Shown: positions 1-6,165 of the stretch, one piece after another
Layout: the number at the start of each line of letters is the position of its first letter
Position numbering within the stretch: the stretch's first letter is position 1
Assembly (NCBI GenBank): GCA_039807445.1
Contig: JBDHRG010000206.1
Span: 1 to 6,372 of the forward strand
Length of the DNA stretch: 6,372 bases
Reading direction: 5' to 3'
From: JBDHRG01 sp039807445
GTDB taxonomy: Bacteria > Pseudomonadota > Gammaproteobacteria > Competibacterales > Competibacteraceae
Program-made: the position numbers and the translations under genes
Notes under the pieces: model-generated
The model's database searches: none
The model's input: the letters and a program-made list of their open reading frames with translations, nothing else
Told to the model about the DNA's origin: nothing

Positions 1-464
1 TCGGTCCGCGCGAGGCGGCCGGGCGCATCGCCGCGGCGCCACGCGGCACGCGCGCGGCGCTGGTGTTCGGCCGCGAGCGCAGCGGGCTGAGCAACGACGA
101 ACTCGACCACTGCCACTTCCTGGTGCACATCCCGACCAACCCCGGGTTTTCCTCGCTGAACCTCGCCGCGGCGGTGCAGGTGCTGTGCTACGAGGCGCGC
201 ATGGCGCTGCTCGACGCCGATGGCGCGCGCGCGGTTGGGCTCGACGCCGAGGCACCGGCGACTGCCGACGAGATGGAGCGTTTCTACGTGCACTTGCAGA
301 CGGTGCTGATCGAGATCGGTTTCGCCGACGCCGAACACCCGCGGCCGCTGATGCGCCGCCTGCGGCGGCTGTTCAACCGCGCCCGGCCCGACTGCCACGA
401 GGCGAGCATCCTGCGCGGCATCCTCAGCGCGGTGCAGGGCAGCAAGGTGTGGCGGCGGCAATAG
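1..464 (+). CDS. trmJ: TrmJ, tRNA (cytidine/uridine-32) 2'-O-methyltransferase, 3' end only
   Basis: TrmJ is a cytoplasmic SPOUT-class enzyme that uses S-adenosylmethionine to methylate the ribose of nucleotide 32 in the tRNA anticodon loop. The gene enters from the left edge; its first full codon is at base 3 and it ends at TAG 462-464, leaving 153 residues of a protein usually near 245. Two SPOUT motifs that form the trefoil-knot cofactor site are visible: ALVFGRERSGLSNDEL around bases 57-104 and IPTNPGFSSLNLAAAVQVLC around bases 129-188. The C-terminal helical part (ERFYVHLQTVL, then LMRRLRRLFNRARP and ILRGILSAVQ) matches the E. coli TrmJ tail. A GTG at 63 is not the true start, because the frame stays open upstream with TrmJ-like sequence. 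trmJ directly upstream of iscR is the E. coli arrangement; the cysE gene that some proteobacteria have between them is absent. Confidence 0.93.
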   Translation, partial: GPREAAGRIAAAPRGTRAALVFGRERSGLSNDELDHCHFLVHIPTNPGFSSLNLAAAVQVLCYEARMALLDADGARAVGLDAEAPATADEMERFYVHLQTVLIEIGFADAEHPRPLMRRLRRLFNRARPDCHEASILRGILSAVQGSKVWRRQ

Positions 465-485
465 TTGACTGCTTTGCTCGGGTTT
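461..485 (+). promoter_or_regulatory. Predicted type 1 IscR operator over the -35 region
   Basis: Compared with the published E. coli type 1 IscR consensus (ATASYYGACT, R, WWW, Y, AGTCRRSTAT), I count 21 of 25 matching positions. The left half ATAGTTGACT (461-470) is a perfect match; the right half GCTCGGGTTT (476-485) is degenerate, and one central W is a C. The mismatches are at 472, 476, 477 and 484. The site covers the -35 box, so bound [2Fe-2S]-IscR would block RNA polymerase, as in E. coli autorepression. I see no convincing second site, although the E. coli promoter has more than one. The match was made by eye. Confidence 0.68.
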
Positions 486-494
486 GGGTATAAA
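465..494 (+). promoter_or_regulatory. Sigma70-type promoter of the isc operon
   Basis: TTGACT (465-470) and TATAAA (489-494) are separated by 18 bp, a near-consensus sigma70 promoter in a GC-rich background. The predicted transcription start is near base 501, giving a leader of only about 18 bases before the iscR ATG. The -35 box begins immediately after the trmJ stop codon and lies inside the predicted IscR operator. The start site is inferred from spacing only. Confidence 0.8.
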
Positions 495-518
495 GCCGCC
501 GGGTAACGCGTGACTGCC

Positions 519-983
519 ATGAGACTGACGACCAAAGGCCGATACGCCGTCACGGCGATGCTGGATCTCGCGATGCACTACCACGGCGAACCGGTGGTGC
601 TGGCCGACATTTCGGCCAGACAGGAGATTTCGCTCGCCTATCTCGAGCAACTGTTCGCCAAGCTGCGCAAGCGCGGCCTGGTGTGTTCGACGCGCGGGCC
701 GGGCGGTGGCTACTCGCTCGGGCGGGCATCCGAGGCGATCACCGTGGTCGACGTGATCGATGCGGTCGACGAGAGCGTCGACGCCACGCGCTGCGGCGGT
801 GCCGCGAACTGCCACGGCAGCCAGCGCTGCATCACCCATGACCTGTGGATGGACCTGAACAACCACATACACGCGTTCCTGGGCGACATCACGCTCGCCC
901 GGCTGGTCGAGCGCCAGCGCGAGGCGAACCGCGACGAGCGCGTCGTGCGCCTCGACGACGTGCGCCGTGCGCCGCGGCTCTGA
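519..983 (+). CDS. iscR: IscR, Rrf2-family Fe-S cluster-sensing transcription regulator
   Basis: IscR is the cytoplasmic sensor of Fe-S supply. With a [2Fe-2S] cluster it represses the isc operon; in E. coli the apo form still controls type 2 sites. The protein has 154 residues starting at MRLTTKGRYAVTAMLDLA, nearly identical to the E. coli start, so ATG 519 is preferred over the in-frame GTG at 510. The winged helix is in residues 1-65, with recognition region SLAYLEQLFAKLRKRGLV and wing RGPGGGY. The cluster ligands Cys92, Cys98, Cys104 and His107 are all present at E. coli positions, inside the conserved stretch beginning VDESVDATRC. One extra cysteine, Cys56, sits just before the wing, where E. 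coli has Ser. The leader is very short and has no clear Shine-Dalgarno sequence, only GGG at 501-503. It is the first gene of the operon and is probably autorepressed. The tail after about residue 135 is basic and poorly conserved, as is usual. Confidence 0.96.
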   Translation: MRLTTKGRYAVTAMLDLAMHYHGEPVVLADISARQEISLAYLEQLFAKLRKRGLVCSTRGPGGGYSLGRASEAITVVDVIDAVDESVDATRCGGAANCHGSQRCITHDLWMDLNNHIHAFLGDITLARLVERQREANRDERVVRLDDVRRAPRL

Positions 984-1005
984 AGCAACCGGAGTTATCG
1001 AGACG

Positions 1006-2220
1006 ATGAAGCTGCCGATCTACCTGGACTACTCCGCGACCACGCCGGTCGATCCGCGCGTCGCCGAGAAGATGATGGCGTGCCTGACTCCGGCGGGGAT
1101 CTTCGGCAACCCGGCTTCGCGCAGCCACGCCTTCGGCTGGGACGCGGAGAGGCTGGTCGAAGAGGCGCGCGAGCAGGTGGCGGCGCTGGTCAACTGCGAC
1201 CCGAAGGAGATCGTCTGGACCTCGGGTGCGACCGAGTCCGACAACCTCGCGATCAAGGGCGTGGCGCGCTTCTACCAGAAGAAGGGCCGCCACATCGTCA
1301 CCTGCAAGACCGAGCACAAGGCGGTCCTGGACACCTGCCGCCAGCTCGAGCGCGAAGGCTTCGAGGTCACCTACCTCGATCCCGAACCGAACGGGCTGAT
1401 CGACCTGGCCAGGCTCGAGGCGGCGCTGCGCGCCGACACCATCCTGGTGTCGATCATGGCGGTCAACAACGAGATCGGCGTGATCCAGGACTTGGCGGCG
1501 ATCGGCGCGCTGACGCGCGCGCGCGGCATCCTGTTCCACGTCGATGCCGCGCAGGCCACCGGCAAGATCGCGATCGACCTCGACAATTCCAACGTCGACC
1601 TGATGAGTTTCTCGGCGCACAAGAGCTACGGTCCCAAGGGCGTCGGCGCGCTGTACGTGCGCCGCAAGCCGCGCGTGCGTCTCGAGGCGCAGACCCACGG
1701 CGGCGGCCACGAGCGCGGCATGCGCTCGGGCACGCTGGCGACGCACCAGATCGTCGGCATGGGCGAAGCCTTCCGCATCGCGCGCGAAGAGATGGCGACC
1801 GAGAACGAGCGCATCCGCATGCTGCGCGACCGCCTGTGGGCCGGGCTGCAGGACCTCGAAGAGGTCTACCTCAACGGCGATTTCGAGGCGCGCATCGCCG
1901 GCAACCTGAACGTCAGCTTCAATTTCGTCGAGGGCGAGAGCCTGATCATGGCGCTCAAGGACATCGCGGTGTCCTCGGGCTCGGCCTGTACTTCGGCCAG
2001 CCTCGAGCCCTCGTACGTGCTGCGTGCGATCGGGCGCAACGACGAGCTGGCGCACAGCTCGATCCGCTTCACCATCGGCCGCTTCACCACGGTCGAAGAG
2101 ATCGATTTCACCATCGACGCGGTGCGCTGCGCGGTGACCAAGCTGCGCGAACTGTCGCCGCTGTGGGAGATGTACAAGGACGGCGTCGACCTGAACACGG
2201 TGGAGTGGGCAGCGCACTGA
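1006..2220 (+). CDS. iscS: IscS, housekeeping cysteine desulfurase
   Basis: IscS is a PLP-dependent homodimer that converts L-cysteine to L-alanine and holds the released sulfur as a persulfide. It passes this sulfur to IscU and, in other bacteria, to TusA, ThiI and further acceptors for tRNA thiolation and cofactors. It has 404 residues, the same as E. coli, starting MKLPIYLDYSATTPVDPRVA. ATG 1006 is chosen over an upstream in-frame start at 967 because of this match and a GGAG at 991-994. The PLP lysine is Lys206 in SFSAHKSYGPKG. PLP contacts His104 (KTEHK) and the NNEIGV motif near 154-159 are intact. The mobile catalytic Cys328 lies in SSGSACTSASLEPSYVL, the group I loop. The C-terminus LWEMYKDGVDLNTVEWAAH is the part that docks IscU in E. 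coli. It starts 22 bases after iscR and is followed by an unusually long 95-base spacer before iscU. Confidence 0.98.
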   Translation: MKLPIYLDYSATTPVDPRVAEKMMACLTPAGIFGNPASRSHAFGWDAERLVEEAREQVAALVNCDPKEIVWTSGATESDNLAIKGVARFYQKKGRHIVTCKTEHKAVLDTCRQLEREGFEVTYLDPEPNGLIDLARLEAALRADTILVSIMAVNNEIGVIQDLAAIGALTRARGILFHVDAAQATGKIAIDLDNSNVDLMSFSAHKSYGPKGVGALYVRRKPRVRLEAQTHGGGHERGMRSGTLATHQIVGMGEAFRIAREEMATENERIRMLRDRLWAGLQDLEEVYLNGDFEARIAGNLNVSFNFVEGESLIMALKDIAVSSGSACTSASLEPSYVLRAIGRNDELAHSSIRFTIGRFTTVEEIDFTIDAVRCAVTKLRELSPLWEMYKDGVDLNTVEWAAH

Positions 2221-2229
2221 ATTCGGTGA

Positions 2230-2294
2230 GGAGTGAGGCGAGAGGCGTGAGGGGCAGGGCTTCTCCTCACCCTTCACACTTCACCCCTCACTCC
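2230..2294 (+). repeat. Large imperfect stem-loop of GTGAGG-type repeats between iscS and iscU
   Basis: The left arm 2230-2254 (begins GGAGTGAGG) and the right arm 2270-2294 (ends CCTCACTCC) pair at 20 of 25 positions, with nine perfect pairs at the base and a 15-base loop. The arms are built from short degenerate GTGAGG/GAGTGAGG units, so other registers are possible. For example, GTGAGGAG at 2226-2233 pairs perfectly with CTCCTCAC at 2263-2270. No T tract follows, so it does not look like an intrinsic terminator. It sits ten bases after the iscS stop and ends just before the iscU Shine-Dalgarno (GAGGA, 2304-2308). It may be a copy of a dispersed intergenic palindrome. A role in mRNA processing or stability that sets the IscS to IscU ratio is inference. 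Confidence 0.72.
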
Positions 2295-2315
2295 AAGAGA
2301 GACGAGGACGAGACC

Positions 2316-2717
2316 ATGGCTTACAGCGACAAGGTGCTGGACCACTACGAGAACCCGCGCAACGTCGGCGCGCTCGACAAGAGCGACCCCAGCGTCGGCA
2401 CCGGCATGGTCGGCGCGCCGGCCTGCGGCGACGTGATGAAGCTGCAGATCAGGGTCAACGAGCAGGGCGTGATCGAAGACGCCAAGTTCAAGACCTACGG
2501 CTGCGGCTCGGCGATCGCCTCGAGCTCGCTCGCCACCGAGTGGCTCAAGGGTCGCTCGCTCGACGAGGCGCGCGAGATCAAGAACAGCGCGATCGCCGAA
2601 GAGCTGGCGCTGCCGCCGGTCAAGATCCACTGCTCGGTGCTGGCCGAAGACGCGATCAAGGCCGCGATCGGCGACTACCTGGCCAAGCAGGATTCGCACA
2701 AGTCGAACGTCGCCTGA
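2316..2717 (+). CDS. iscU: IscU, Fe-S cluster assembly scaffold
   Basis: IscU is the scaffold on which new clusters are built from IscS-derived sulfur and iron, before chaperone-driven transfer. It has 133 residues, a few more than E. coli (128) because of a longer polar C-terminal tail after YLAKQDS. The start MAYSDKVLDHYENPRNVG is the family start, with GAGGA at 2304-2308 seven bases upstream. Cluster ligands Cys37 (GAPACGDVMK), Cys63 (TYGCGSAIASS) and Cys106 (KIHCS) are present, as are Asp39 and His105. The chaperone recognition motif LPPVK is at residues 99-103 and is the expected binding site of HscA, encoded downstream. The iscU stop overlaps the iscA ribosome-binding site, so translation of the two is likely linked. 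The zone upstream carries the stem-loop at 2230-2294. Confidence 0.98.
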   Translation: MAYSDKVLDHYENPRNVGALDKSDPSVGTGMVGAPACGDVMKLQIRVNEQGVIEDAKFKTYGCGSAIASSSLATEWLKGRSLDEAREIKNSAIAEELALPPVKIHCSVLAEDAIKAAIGDYLAKQDSHKSNVA

Positions 2718-2728
2718 GGAGGCTTGCG

Positions 2729-3052
2729 ATGGCGATCACCCTGACCGACAAGGCGGCCGAGCGCGTCAAGAACTTCATCGCCAACCGCGGCAAGGGCGTC
2801 GGGCTGCGCCTCGGCGTGCGCACCTCGGGCTGCTCGGGCATGGCGTACGTGCTCGAGTTCGCCGACGAACTCAACCCCGACGACACGGTGTTCGAAGACC
2901 GTGGCGTCAAGGTCGTCGTCAATGCCAAGAGCCTGGTGTACCTCGACGGCACCGAGGTCGACTTCGCCCGCGAAGGTCTGAACGAGGGGTTCAAGTTCAA
3001 CAATCCCAACGTCAAGGATGCCTGCGGCTGCGGCGAGAGCTTCAACGTCTGA
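2729..3052 (+). CDS. iscA: IscA, A-type Fe-S carrier protein
   Basis: IscA is a small A-type carrier (HesB/IscA family) that binds iron or an Fe-S cluster and delivers clusters, mainly toward [4Fe-4S] acceptors. It has 107 residues, as in E. coli. The start MAITLTDKAAERVKNFIANRGKG matches the family and follows a very strong Shine-Dalgarno, GAGGAGG at 2716-2722, which begins inside the iscU stop codon. The three conserved cysteines are at E. coli positions: Cys35 in RTSGCSGMAYVLEF, and Cys99 and Cys101 in DACGCGESFNV at the C-terminus. The strand and loop segment GVKVVVNAKSLVYLDGTEVDF is typical of the fold. The paralogues ErpA and SufA share the cysteines, but the position in the isc operon and the near-identity to E. 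coli IscA favour iscA. The stop codon shares its final A with the hscB start. Confidence 0.97.
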   Translation: MAITLTDKAAERVKNFIANRGKGVGLRLGVRTSGCSGMAYVLEFADELNPDDTVFEDRGVKVVVNAKSLVYLDGTEVDFAREGLNEGFKFNNPNVKDACGCGESFNV

Positions 3053-3576
3053 TGGACCTCGCGCAGGACTACTTCGCGCTGTTCGGTTTGCCGCGCCGCT
3101 TCGCGCTCGACCCCGAGGCGCTGGCGGCGCGCTACCGCGAGCTCGCTCGCGCCACGCACCCTGACCGCTACGCCGCGGCGGCGGATGCCGAGCGGCGCTA
3201 CGCGGTGCAACTGGCGGCGCGCGTCAACGAAGCTTACCGCACGCTGAAGGACCCGCTCGAGCGCGCGCGCTACCTGCTCGCGCTCGACGGCGCCGATGGC
3301 GAGCACCCGACCACGTGCGACACGGCTTTCCTGATGCGGCAGATGGAGCTGCGCGAAGCGCTGGCGGAGGCGCGCGATACCCCCGACCCGTGCGCTGCGC
3401 TCGCGGACCTCGAGCGCGAGATCCGGGCCGAAGCCGCTGCGATCACCGCGTCGCTGGCGTCCGAGCTCGAGGCCGGCGAGCGCGAGGCGGCGCTGGTTTC
3501 GGTAACAAAATTGCAATTCTACCGCAAGCTCGAGCAGGAAGCCGCAGCGCTGGAAGCCGAACTCGAAGACGAGTGA
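3052..3576 (+). CDS. hscB: HscB, J-domain co-chaperone for HscA
   Basis: HscB (Hsc20) brings IscU to the Hsp70 HscA and stimulates its ATPase. It has 174 residues; E. coli HscB has 171. The J domain covers about residues 1-80, starts MDLAQDYFALFGLPRRFALD, and has the HPD motif at 36-38 (THPDRY) that triggers Hsp70 ATP hydrolysis. The C-terminal part, about 90-170, is helical and acidic, begins TAFLMRQMELREALAEA, and corresponds to the three-helix bundle that binds IscU. The ATG overlaps the iscA TGA by one base (TGATG), so ribosomes finishing iscA probably reinitiate here. No separate strong Shine-Dalgarno is visible. The C-terminal half is less conserved than the rest of the operon, which is normal for HscB. 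A general DnaJ is excluded by size and by the lack of Gly/Phe and zinc-binding regions. Confidence 0.95.
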   Translation: MDLAQDYFALFGLPRRFALDPEALAARYRELARATHPDRYAAAADAERRYAVQLAARVNEAYRTLKDPLERARYLLALDGADGEHPTTCDTAFLMRQMELREALAEARDTPDPCAALADLEREIRAEAAAITASLASELEAGEREAALVSVTKLQFYRKLEQEAAALEAELEDE

Positions 3577-3577
3577 C

Positions 3578-3596
3578 GCCGGGCCGCCCGCCCGGC
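3578..3596 (+). other. Compact GC-rich hairpin between hscB and hscA
   Basis: GCCGGGC (3578-3584) pairs perfectly with GCCCGGC (3590-3596) around a five-base loop, starting two bases after the hscB stop. No U-rich tract follows (the next bases are CACAACACAAG), so a classical intrinsic terminator is unlikely. It could act as a 3' stability element for the upstream transcript or as a weak attenuator. In DNA this rich in G+C, a seven-pair stem can also arise by chance. Confidence 0.45.
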
Positions 3597-3619
3597 CACA
3601 ACACAAGAACATCCCCGCC

Positions 3620-5494
3620 ATGGCACTGCTACAGATCGCCGAGCCCGGCCAGTCGACCGCGCCGCACCAGCACCGCCGCGCGGCCGGCATCGACCTCGGT
3701 ACCACGCATTCGCTGGTCGCCAGCGTTCGCAGCGGCACGGCCGACACGCTGCCCGATATGCTCGGCCGCCACCTGCTGCCCTCGGTGGTGCGCTACGGTC
3801 GCGGCGTGGCGCCGCAGGTCGGCTGGGATGCGCTCGCGCACGCCGCGGTCGATCCCGCCAACACGATCCAGTCGGTCAAGCGCCTGATGGGCCGCGGCAG
3901 TGCCGAGCTCGAAGACGCGCACCTGCACCACGCGCTGGTCGAGAGCGAGGATTCGACGGTACCGCGCATCGCGACCGCCGCCGGCGCCGTGTCGGCGGTC
4001 GAGGTTTCGGCCGAGATCCTGAAAGCGCTGCGCGCGCGCGCCGAGGCCAGCCTCGGCGGCGAGCTCGCCGGCGTCGTGATCACCGTGCCGGCCTACTTCG
4101 ACGACGCGCAGCGCCAGGCGACCAAGGACGCTGCGCGCCTGGCCGGGCTGAACGTGCTGCGCCTGCTGAACGAGCCGACCGCGGCCGCGCTCGCCTACGG
4201 CCTCGACCAGCGCGCCGAAGGCGTGATCGCGGTCTACGACCTTGGCGGCGGCACCTTCGACCTGTCGATCCTGCGCCTCGAGCGCGGCGTGTTCGAAGTG
4301 CTGGCGACCGCCGGCGATACCGCGCTCGGCGGCGACGACATGGACCGGATGGTCGGCGCGTGGATCGCGGAGCAGACCGGCGTCGCCGATGCCGATGCCG
4401 GCCTGGCGGTGCGCATCCGCCACGCCGCGCGCGCCGCCAAAGAGGCGCTGAGCGACCGCGAAGCGGTCGAGCTCGCGCTCGAACTCGGCGACGGCGGCAC
4501 CTGGCGCGGCACGCTGACGCGCGAGACCTTCGAGGCGCTGATCGAGCCGCTGCTGAGGAAGACCCTCGCGCCGTGCCGCCGCGCGCTGCGCGACGCCGAC
4601 ATCCGGACCGAAGAGGTGGCCGATGTGGTGATGGTCGGCGGTGCGACGCGCGTGCCCCTGGTGCGCCGGCGCGTCGCCGAGCTGTTCGGCCGCGCGCCGC
4701 ACGTCGACATCGACCCCGACCGCGTGGTCGCGATCGGCGCGGCGATCCAGGCCGACGTACTCGCCGGCAACAAGCCCGACGGCGAGATGCTGCTGCTCGA
4801 CGTGATCCCGCTGTCGCTGGGGCTGGAAACCATGGGCGGGCTGGTCGAGAAGATCATCCCGCGCAACGCGTCGATCCCGGTCGCGCGCGCGCAAGACTTC
4901 ACCACGTTCAAGGACGGCCAGACCGCGATGGCGCTGCACGTGCTGCAGGGCGAGCGCGAGCTGGTGGCCGACTGCCGCTCGCTGGCGCGCTTCGAGCTGC
5001 GCGGCATCCCGGCGATGGTCGCCGGTGCGGCGCGCATCCGCGTGACGTTCCAGGTCGATGCCGACGGCTTGCTCGGCGTCTCGGCGCAAGAGCTGTCGAC
5101 CGGCGTGCACGCCGAGATCCAGGTCAGGCCTTCGTACGGTCTGTCCGATGGCGAGATCGAGCGCATGCTGCACGACTCGATCGAGCACGCCGGCGACGAC
5201 CTGGCCGCGCGCGCGCTGCGCGAGGCGCAGGTCGAGGGCCGCCGCGCGCTCGAGGCGGTCGATGCCGCGCTCGACGCCGATGGCGAGGCCTTCCTGTCGC
5301 CGGACGAGCGCGCCGCGATCGCCTCGGCACGCGAGGCGCTCGCCGCCCGCGTCGAGGGCGACGGCGCCCGCGCGATCAAGCAGGGGATCGAGGCCCTGGA
5401 GAAAGCCGCCGAGCTCTTCGTCGAGCGGCGCATGAACGCCTCGGTGCGCGCCGCGATCGCCGGCCGCCGCGTCGACGAATTCAGCCAGGATTGA
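3620..5494 (+). CDS. hscA: HscA, Hsp70-class chaperone of the ISC system
   Basis: HscA is a specialised cytoplasmic Hsp70 that binds the LPPVK motif of IscU and uses ATP to drive cluster release to acceptors, with HscB as its J-protein. It has 624 residues against 616 in E. coli. The start MALLQIAEPGQSTAPHQHRR is the typical HscA leader before the ATPase domain. ATPase motifs are the phosphate loop GIDLGTTHS (23-31), VVITVPAYFDDAQRQATKDAA (152-172), LLNEPTAAALAYG (182-194), YDLGGGTFDLSIL (206-218) and VVMVGGATRVPLV (336-348). The interdomain linker region LLLDVIPLSLGLETMGG is near 391-407. The substrate-binding sandwich extends to about 505 and a charged, alanine-rich helical lid covers the rest. 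The fully conserved Asn of DnaK-type GTTNS is His here, which I treat as a natural variant. The 43-base upstream gap holds a hairpin and no good Shine-Dalgarno, so the basis of its translation is unclear. HscA differs from DnaK in its leader and in its operon position. Confidence 0.98.
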   Translation: MALLQIAEPGQSTAPHQHRRAAGIDLGTTHSLVASVRSGTADTLPDMLGRHLLPSVVRYGRGVAPQVGWDALAHAAVDPANTIQSVKRLMGRGSAELEDAHLHHALVESEDSTVPRIATAAGAVSAVEVSAEILKALRARAEASLGGELAGVVITVPAYFDDAQRQATKDAARLAGLNVLRLLNEPTAAALAYGLDQRAEGVIAVYDLGGGTFDLSILRLERGVFEVLATAGDTALGGDDMDRMVGAWIAEQTGVADADAGLAVRIRHAARAAKEALSDREAVELALELGDGGTWRGTLTRETFEALIEPLLRKTLAPCRRALRDADIRTEEVADVVMVGGATRVPLVRRRVAELFGRAPHVDIDPDRVVAIGAAIQADVLAGNKPDGEMLLLDVIPLSLGLETMGGLVEKIIPRNASIPVARAQDFTTFKDGQTAMALHVLQGERELVADCRSLARFELRGIPAMVAGAARIRVTFQVDADGLLGVSAQELSTGVHAEIQVRPSYGLSDGEIERMLHDSIEHAGDDLAARALREAQVEGRRALEAVDAALDADGEAFLSPDERAAIASAREALAARVEGDGARAIKQGIEALEKAAELFVERRMNASVRAAIAGRRVDEFSQD

Positions 5495-5498
5495 GACC

Positions 5499-5837
5499 AT
5501 GCCGCGACTGACCTTCCTGCCGCACGCCGAGATCTGCCCTGAAGGCGCCGTGATCGAGGCCGAACCCGGCGTCAGCATCTGCCGCGCCGCGCTCGCCCAC
5601 GGCATAGCCATCGACCACGCCTGCGAGATGTCGTGCGCGTGCACCACGTGCCACGTGCACGTGCGCGAAGGCTCGGCTTCGCTCGAGCCGGCCAGCGACG
5701 ATGAGGAGGACTACCTCGACATGGCCTGGGGACTCGATTCGGATTCGCGCCTGTCGTGCCAGGCCAGAGTCGGCACCGAGGACCTGGTGATCGAGATCCC
5801 GAAGTACACGATCAACCTGGTGTCCGAGCACCGCTGA
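5499..5837 (+). CDS. fdx: ISC-type [2Fe-2S] ferredoxin
   Basis: This adrenodoxin-like ferredoxin supplies electrons for cluster assembly on IscU, probably for reduction of the persulfide sulfur. It has 112 residues (E. coli 111). The cluster ligands Cys42, Cys48, Cys51 and Cys87 lie in DHACEMSCACTTCHVHV and RLSCQARV, with the usual extra Cys46 in the loop. The acidic segment DDEEDYLDMAWGLD (67-80) is the partner-binding helix of this class. The ending EIPKYTINLVSEH is diagnostic of isc ferredoxins. Two further cysteines, at 13 and 28, lie outside the cluster loop; Cys13 has an equivalent in E. coli. ATG 5499 is four bases after the hscA stop, with AGGA at 5487-5490 inside the end of hscA. The reductant of this ferredoxin is not encoded in the window. 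Confidence 0.97.
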   Translation: MPRLTFLPHAEICPEGAVIEAEPGVSICRAALAHGIAIDHACEMSCACTTCHVHVREGSASLEPASDDEEDYLDMAWGLDSDSRLSCQARVGTEDLVIEIPKYTINLVSEHR

Positions 5838-5847
5838 GGGGGGGACG

Positions 5848-6048
5848 ATGAGCCTGAAATGGACCGACAGCCGCGAGATCGCGATCGCGCTCGATGAAGC
5901 CCACCCCGAGGTCGACCCGCGCACGATCCGCTTCACCGACCTGCACCGCTGGGTCTGCGGGCTGGAGGATTTCGACGACGACCCGCAGCGCTCGGGGGAG
6001 AAGATCCTCGAGGCGATCCAGATGCTGTGGATCGAAGAGCGCGGCTGA
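5848..6048 (+). CDS. iscX: IscX, small acidic ISC accessory protein
   Basis: IscX (YfhJ) binds IscS at the site that also binds frataxin CyaY, and in E. coli it binds iron weakly and modulates the rate of cluster formation. The protein has 66 residues, the same as E. coli, starting MSLKWTDSREIAIALDEAHP. The conserved signature segments FTDLHRWVCGLEDF and DDDPQRSGEKILEAIQMLW are intact, including the acidic patch that faces IscS. It begins ten bases after fdx, with an extreme purine-rich Shine-Dalgarno stretch (5836-5845, seven G in a row). It is the last operon gene visible. No strong intrinsic terminator follows, and 117 bases later the IS607-type gene begins in the same direction. Confidence 0.96.
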   Translation: MSLKWTDSREIAIALDEAHPEVDPRTIRFTDLHRWVCGLEDFDDDPQRSGEKILEAIQMLWIEERG

Positions 6049-6165
6049 GCGCGCCGGATGTGAGGAGGAGGGGAAAGCGGCTGCGGCCGCCTTCGTTGGG
6101 CAGCGAACTGAACCTTGAAAACCTCAGCTGATCTTCACTGACCTGCAACTCTGGAACGCAGACTC
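6049..6165. other. Junction between the isc operon and inserted DNA
   Basis: The first part (6049-6091) keeps the high G+C of the operon. It has a purine-rich tract (6059-6077) and a small hairpin, GCGGC 6077-6081 with GCCGC 6086-6090, flanked by A and T runs too short for a confident terminator. From 6092 to 6165, I count 38 G or C in 74 bases, about 51%, clearly below the operon. This suggests that the edge of the insertion lies near 6092 or somewhat later. I see no gene here and no good sigma70 promoter; TTGAAA at 6115-6120 has no matching -10 box. Confidence 0.5.

Noticed and set aside
510..518. GTG start three codons upstream of iscR ATG 519
   Set aside because: The IscR family starts MRLT, and the extra Val-Thr-Ala codons have no counterpart in E. 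coli IscR.
889..2277. Long open frame of 462 codons on the minus strand opposite iscS
   Set aside because: It mirrors iscS exactly. In GC-rich genes the opposite strand is often free of stops, and the translation is rich in Arg, Ala and Asp repeats with no family resemblance.
1080..2717. 545-codon frame that reads through iscS out of frame and then continues into iscU
   Set aside because: Only the last 133 codons resemble a protein, IscU, which has its own start and Shine-Dalgarno. The upstream part is out-of-frame iscS, so this is not a fusion.
4030..4041. Alternating GC tract that could form Z-DNA
   Set aside because: Similar tracts recur in coding sequence here (for example near 1516 and 4883) and are explained by Ala/Arg codons at high G+C.
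3629..5647. Open frame of 672 codons on the minus strand opposite hscA
   Set aside because: It is a shadow of the hscA codon pattern, low in complexity and without domains, while the + strand encodes a full HscA.
6077..6093. Possible intrinsic terminator after iscX (GCGGC/GCCGC hairpin)
   Set aside because: The stem has only five pairs and is followed by CTTCGTT, not a U tract. It is too weak to call a terminator.
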